Assembly (NCBI GenBank): GCA_026197015.1
Contig: JAPHRB010000116.1
Coordinates: forward strand, 1 to 17,982
Direction: 5' to 3'
Source: Gammaproteobacteria bacterium
GTDB taxonomy: Bacteria > Pseudomonadota > Gammaproteobacteria > SZUA-229
DNA length: 17,982 bases
Positions 14,235 through 17,982 of the stretch are shown here, piece after piece (position 1 is the stretch's first letter; the number at the start of each line of letters is the position of its first letter). The notes below the pieces were generated by a model. That model was not told the origin of the DNA, ran no database searches, and saw only the letters and a list, made by a program, of their open reading frames with translations. Both the position numbers and the translations under genes were made by a program.

Positions 14235-16229
14235 ATGACCGCAATGGCCGATGAGGAAACAACGGTGGCAATACCGCCTAAGTTTTCTATTAAACAAATG
14301 GTAGCAGCAGCTATCTTTTTAGCTATGGCGCTGGGTTTGTCTCAGGTAGTTCCAAGTATTGAAATTGCCTGGGTAACAGGCATCTTAATGTTAACTATCT
14401 ATCTGTTTGCCTTTGAAGTTGTGGGTGTCGATGTGGCGGCCGTATCTGTCATGGTTTTAATTGGCCTGTCTTCACTGCTTGCGCCTTATATGGGTTTGAA
14501 AGAAGGTCTGGTTGATACAAATCATCTGTTTGATGGTTTTGCATCGAATGCGGTTATGTCGATCATTGCGGTTATGATTATTGGCGCGGGCTTAGATAAA
14601 ACGGGATTAATGTCGAAGGTTGCCGCTTTTATTCTAAAAATAGGCGGCACATCTGAGACACGTATTATTCCAATTATCTCTTCAACCGTAGGTATTATTT
14701 CGTCATTCATGCAAAACGTAGGTGCGGCTGCTTTATTCCTTCCCGTTGTTTCTCGTATTTCGGCTCGTTCTGGTTTGCCTATGTCGCGTTTATTAATGCC
14801 TATGGGTTTTTGTGCGATCTTAGGTGGCACGGTAACCATGGTTGGTTCTAGCCCATTAATTTTATTAAACGATTTAATCCTCGCATCTAACCAGGCATTA
14901 CCAGCTGATCAGCAAATGGAAACATGGGGTCTGTTTTCTGTGACACCCATTGGTTTAGCGTTGGTGTTAACGGGTATTTTATATTTTGTAATTGCAGGTC
15001 GCTTTGTATTACCTGAGACTAAAAGTGAAAGCTCTACCTCAGGTTCTGATCCGTTAAAGTATATTCAGAATGTTTATGGTGTTAATTATTCATTATCTGA
15101 AGTGGTTGTTACAGATGATAGTTTATTCATTGGACAAACATTAGATGAAATTGAATCTATCCATAGGATTCGTGTTATTGCGAGTAAGCAAACGGGTGAT
15201 GATCTGCGTTTTGGTCCGGGCTCAATTGCACGTGATACAGTAATTAAAGCAGGTATGGTATTAGGTGTGATTGCAGAACCTTTGCACCTTTCCCGTCTTG
15301 CCGAGGGATACAAACTTAAGATACGTGATGAGTTACGTACTTTTTCAGAATCTTTAGCGGCCACAAAGTCAGGCGTAGCCGAAGTTGTTATTCCACCAGG
15401 TTCAAGTTTAATTGGTAAAAGTGCGCGTGATGTATGGATGCGTAAAACATATGGCATGGCGCTGATTGGTTTACACCGTGATGGTGAAACCAAACGTGAA
15501 GGTGATGATATTCGTAATATGCCACTTATTGCTGGTGACACTTTAGTTGTTCATACCGCATGGGACTCATTACAGCGAATTGAACAGGATCGTGATTTTG
15601 TTGTAGTAACAACTGAATACCCCAGAGATGAAGCGCGTCCACAAAAACTGGTTCCTGCTTTAATATTTTTTGGTATAGCGCTATTTTTAGTTTTATTTAC
15701 TGATTTACGTTTGTCGGTTGCTTTATTAACAGGTGCAGTAGGTATGATTATATCTGGTGTATTAAAGATAGAAGAAGCATATGAAGCAGTTAGCTGGAAA
15801 ACAGTATTTCTCCTGGCATCACTAATTCCTTTAGGTGTAGCAGTAGAAACATCAGGTACAGCTAAATGGATAGCCCAACAGACATTATCCGTTATGGGTG
15901 ATAGCCCGGAAATTTGGGCTGTGCAGTTAGTTATTGCTGTGCTTGCAACGTTCTTTACACTGGTTATGTCGAATGTAGGGGCTACTGTTCTACTCGTGCC
16001 GTTAGCGGTAAATATCGCATTACAAATTCCAGGTGCTAACCCTGCTGTATTCGCTTTAACAGTTGCGATTGCCACATCTAATTCATTTTTGATTCCAACT
16101 CATCAGGTGAATGCACTGATTATGGGGCCAGCGGGTTATCGGGTGCCTGATTTCATGAAGGCCGGCGGTATTATGACAATATTATTCCTGGTTGTAATGA
16201 TGGTTATGATGAGTGTGGTATTTGGTTAG
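14235..16229 (+). CDS. SLC13-family permease with two RCK_C (TrkA_C) domains
   Basis: This 664-residue inner-membrane transporter belongs to the divalent anion/sodium symporter (SLC13/DASS) group of the IT superfamily. Membrane segments fill residues about 20-260 and 470-664. The two core repeats are recognisable by MQNVGAAALFLPV (about 159-171) and MSNVGATVLLVPL in the second half. Between the halves sit two RCK_C-type cytoplasmic domains, about 285-355 (SLSEVVVTDDSLFIGQTLDE, then MVLGVIAEP) and about 380-450 (VAEVVIPPGSSLIGKSARDV, then DTLVVHTAWDSL). Such domains usually bind a ligand and regulate transport. GGAGAA six bases before the ATG supports the start. The substrate is not certain: sulfate, dicarboxylate or another oxyanion are all possible for this architecture. 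It is divergent from the LysR gene. Confidence 0.9.
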   Translation: MTAMADEETTVAIPPKFSIKQMVAAAIFLAMALGLSQVVPSIEIAWVTGILMLTIYLFAFEVVGVDVAAVSVMVLIGLSSLLAPYMGLKEGLVDTNHLFDGFASNAVMSIIAVMIIGAGLDKTGLMSKVAAFILKIGGTSETRIIPIISSTVGIISSFMQNVGAAALFLPVVSRISARSGLPMSRLLMPMGFCAILGGTVTMVGSSPLILLNDLILASNQALPADQQMETWGLFSVTPIGLALVLTGILYFVIAGRFVLPETKSESSTSGSDPLKYIQNVYGVNYSLSEVVVTDDSLFIGQTLDEIESIHRIRVIASKQTGDDLRFGPGSIARDTVIKAGMVLGVIAEPLHLSRLAEGYKLKIRDELRTFSESLAATKSGVAEVVIPPGSSLIGKSARDVWMRKTYGMALIGLHRDGETKREGDDIRNMPLIAGDTLVVHTAWDSLQRIEQDRDFVVVTTEYPRDEARPQKLVPALIFFGIALFLVLFTDLRLSVALLTGAVGMIISGVLKIEEAYEAVSWKTVFLLASLIPLGVAVETSGTAKWIAQQTLSVMGDSPEIWAVQLVIAVLATFFTLVMSNVGATVLLVPLAVNIALQIPGANPAVFALTVAIATSNSFLIPTHQVNALIMGPAGYRVPDFMKAGGIMTILFLVVMMVMMSVVFG

Positions 16230-16261
16230 GCGTAAGTCGTTTAATTCAAATCTCAGAAGGC

Positions 16262-16316
16262 ATCGCGAGCTGAACTCTACCCTGTTTTTTAGTGGGTATA
16301 AGTTTTAGTTCGCGAT
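16262..16316 (+). promoter_or_regulatory. Long hairpin between the SLC13 permease and nhaD copy 2
   Basis: The left arm (16262-16282, starting ATCGCGAGCT) and right arm (16294-16316, ending AGTTCGCGAT) form about 20 base pairs: 13 continuous pairs including two G-U, a one-base bulge, two more pairs, a small internal loop and a TACCC/GGGTA top around an 11-base loop. The two G-U pairs work only in RNA of the plus strand, which suggests a transcribed structure. No T tract follows the right arm, so it is a poor intrinsic terminator. It starts 33 bases after the permease stop and ends 65 bases before nhaD. Confidence 0.5.
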
Positions 16317-16381
16317 CTGGGTTTTAGCAAGTCTGAAAAACTGTAAGGTAAAATTAATAAAAAATTTAGAGTAAAAAAAAT

Positions 16382-17812
16382 ATGAACATTCTAAAAAACA
16401 AATCTAGCATCCTGGTGGGCTTAATTAGCCTGTTATTTTCTGGTGCATTATTTGCGAGTGAGGGCGCAAAGGGCTGGGGTGATATGACTACCAGTTCATT
16501 AGGTTATTTTTCATTAGCGCTTTTCGGTATTGCATATATTTTTGTAATGGCTGAAGAATTTACTCACCTTAGAAAATCAAAGCCGGTTATTTTAGCAGCA
16601 GGCATTATCTGGGGATGCATTGGCTGGGTTGCAGGCCAGCATGGTATGTCTGCAGAAGCAGAAAGTGCAGTTCGTCATAATCTTTTAGAATATGCAGAGT
16701 TAATGTTGTTCCTGTTAGTAGCAATGACTTACGTAAATTCGATGGAAGAACGTAATGTATTTGATGCGTTACGTGCCTGGTTAATAAAAAGTGGTTTTGG
16801 ATTCAGAGCGCTCTTCTGGATTACCGGTATTCTTGCGTTTTTCATATCACCCATAGCTGATAACTTAACTACAGCATTATTAATGTGTGCAGTTATTATG
16901 GCTGTAGGTGGTGACAACAAGAAGTTTGTAAGTATCGCCTGTATCAATATTGTTGTTGCTGCTAATGCTGGTGGTGCATTCTCCCCATTTGGAGATATTA
17001 CAACACTAATGGTATGGCAAAAAGGTATGGTTGAATTCTGGACCTTCTTTGCATTGTTTATTCCATCAGCGGTTAACTTCCTGGTGCCTGCAGCGATTAT
17101 GCATTTTGCCATTCCGAATATAAAACCTGAAGCCACTAATGAAGAAGTTCAAATGCAACGTGGTGCTAAACGCATTATATTATTGTTCTTTATGACAATC
17201 GCTACAGCGGTATCATTCCATAACTTCTTACATATGCCACCTGTTGTTGGCATGTTAACGGGTTTGGCTTATCTACAGATATTTGGTTTCTTTCTTAAGA
17301 AAACGGCACATCGTGATGATATTAAACCAGACAACATAGAGTCTGATGCAAACATGGGTAGCCCGGCTGCTTTTGATGTGTTTAATCCGGTCGCCAGAGC
17401 AGAATGGGATACCCTGTTCTTTTTCTACGGCGTAGTCTTGTGCGTAGGTGGTTTAGGATTTCTTGGTTATTTAAGTCTGGCATCAGAGCTGATGTACAAT
17501 CAATGGGGTGCGACATCAGCCAATATAGCTGTAGGTGCGCTCTCAGCTATTGTTGATAACATACCAGTGATGTTTGCGGTATTAACTATGAATCCTGATA
17601 TGTCAACTGGACAGTGGTTACTGGTGACATTAACCGCAGGTGTAGGTGGCTCAATGTTATCTATTGGTTCAGCCGCAGGTGTAGCGCTAATGGGGCAGGC
17701 TAGAGGAATGTATACTTTCTTCGGGCATTTAAAATGGACGCCGGCTATTGCTTTAGGTTATGCGGCAAGTATTTATGTGCATATGCTGGTAAATAGTAGT
17801 TACTTTAACTAG
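16382..17812 (+). CDS. nhaD: NhaD-type sodium/proton antiporter (copy 2)
   Basis: This second NhaD of 476 residues has the same architecture as copy 1. It has an N-terminal signal-like segment (MNILKNKSSILVGLISLLFSGALFA), the MAEEFTHLRKSKPVILAAG region, SPIADNLTTALLM with NAGGAFSPFGDITT in the first repeat, and VDNIPVMFAVLTM with SIGSAAGVALMG in the second. Most of the membrane core is identical or conservatively replaced between the copies, while the N terminus and hydrophilic loops differ. It lacks the extra loop residues of copy 1 after MVWQK, and the loop before the last repeat is shorter. The start lies in an A-rich stretch with only a weak TAGAG ribosome site. It follows the SLC13 permease by 152 bases on the same strand and may be co-transcribed. 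Confidence 0.95.
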   Translation: MNILKNKSSILVGLISLLFSGALFASEGAKGWGDMTTSSLGYFSLALFGIAYIFVMAEEFTHLRKSKPVILAAGIIWGCIGWVAGQHGMSAEAESAVRHNLLEYAELMLFLLVAMTYVNSMEERNVFDALRAWLIKSGFGFRALFWITGILAFFISPIADNLTTALLMCAVIMAVGGDNKKFVSIACINIVVAANAGGAFSPFGDITTLMVWQKGMVEFWTFFALFIPSAVNFLVPAAIMHFAIPNIKPEATNEEVQMQRGAKRIILLFFMTIATAVSFHNFLHMPPVVGMLTGLAYLQIFGFFLKKTAHRDDIKPDNIESDANMGSPAAFDVFNPVARAEWDTLFFFYGVVLCVGGLGFLGYLSLASELMYNQWGATSANIAVGALSAIVDNIPVMFAVLTMNPDMSTGQWLLVTLTAGVGGSMLSIGSAAGVALMGQARGMYTFFGHLKWTPAIALGYAASIYVHMLVNSSYFN

Positions 17813-17917
17813 GTAACTACAGTTGGTTTAAAAAATTAGTCAGAATAATTTACATAAATCTTAAAACACTGTGAAAAATGCATTTGAATAATAAATAACA
17901 CTAGTCTCTTTGGGTGG

Positions 17918-17976
17918 TTAAGTCTTGAAGGTGGTTGTGTATAATGATTTGGTAATATTTAAAAATGGAAAAAGGA
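17918..17976 (+). promoter_or_regulatory. Probable promoter and ribosome-binding site for a gene beyond the right edge
   Basis: A perfect TATAAT (17940-17945) lies 16 bases after a weak TTAAGT (17918-17923). AAAGGA (17971-17976) sits six bases from the window end, at the right distance for a start codon just outside. The 105 bases between nhaD copy 2 and this promoter show no clear terminator or other feature. Confidence 0.45.
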
Positions 17977-17982
17977 ATTAAA

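Noticed and set aside
15086..16075. Two long minus-strand open frames (151 and 174 codons) opposite the SLC13 permease
   Set aside because: They lie wholly within a well-supported transporter gene, are rich in Ser/Thr/Ala as expected for the reverse of membrane-protein codons, and resemble nothing known.
1..17982. CRISPR arrays, tRNA or rRNA genes, prophage or complete insertion sequences
   Set aside because: No regularly spaced direct repeats, cloverleaf-like segments, rRNA motifs, integrase or transposase genes were seen on either strand.

Overview
The window reads as an ordinary chromosomal stretch of a gammaproteobacterium of low to moderate GC content. The evidence is the hslU - DUF971 - ubiE - ubiJ - ubiB gene order, an OmpW porin, NhaD antiporters, and a phosphoribulokinase that looks more like the Calvin-cycle enzyme of autotrophic proteobacteria than the orphan PrkB of enterobacteria. 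Together these suggest a CO2-fixing, sodium-exposed (marine or saline, possibly sulfur-oxidising) organism. The lifestyle is inference; the class-level placement is well supported.

Left part (1-6794, all + strand): the 3' end of hslU with a likely terminator, then a tightly packed run of a DUF971 protein, ubiE, ubiJ, ubiB and a 937-residue secreted protein. The last protein appears to join a zinc-metallopeptidase domain, a TolB-like beta-propeller and a C-terminal outer-membrane beta-barrel. The ubi genes make and support ubiquinone synthesis.

Middle part (6804-10113, - strand): a small DUF3144-like protein, a TatD-family nuclease (YjjV-like) translationally overlapped with a FIST-domain protein, and phosphoribulokinase with its own terminator and promoter. 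The 450 bases upstream of phosphoribulokinase contain nested inverted repeats over the promoter. Further on lies a distinct GC-rich block (about 10321-10550) full of hairpins and a coding-like scrap, which looks like a mobile-element remnant or structured RNA.

Right part (10564-17812): a sodium/anion transport cluster. Two nhaD paralogues lie at its ends and point outwards in opposite directions. Between them are ompW (two FNR-type boxes exactly 60 bp apart), a LysR-family regulator, and a divergent SLC13-family permease with two RCK_C/TrkA_C domains. A long hairpin lies between the permease and the second nhaD. The last 170 bases hold a probable promoter and a Shine-Dalgarno sequence for a gene just beyond the edge.

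I found no rRNA, tRNA, CRISPR array, prophage or complete insertion sequence. The points most worth a second look are the protease-propeller-barrel fusion, the structured GC-rich element, the tandem FNR boxes before ompW, and the paired-nhaD transport cluster.
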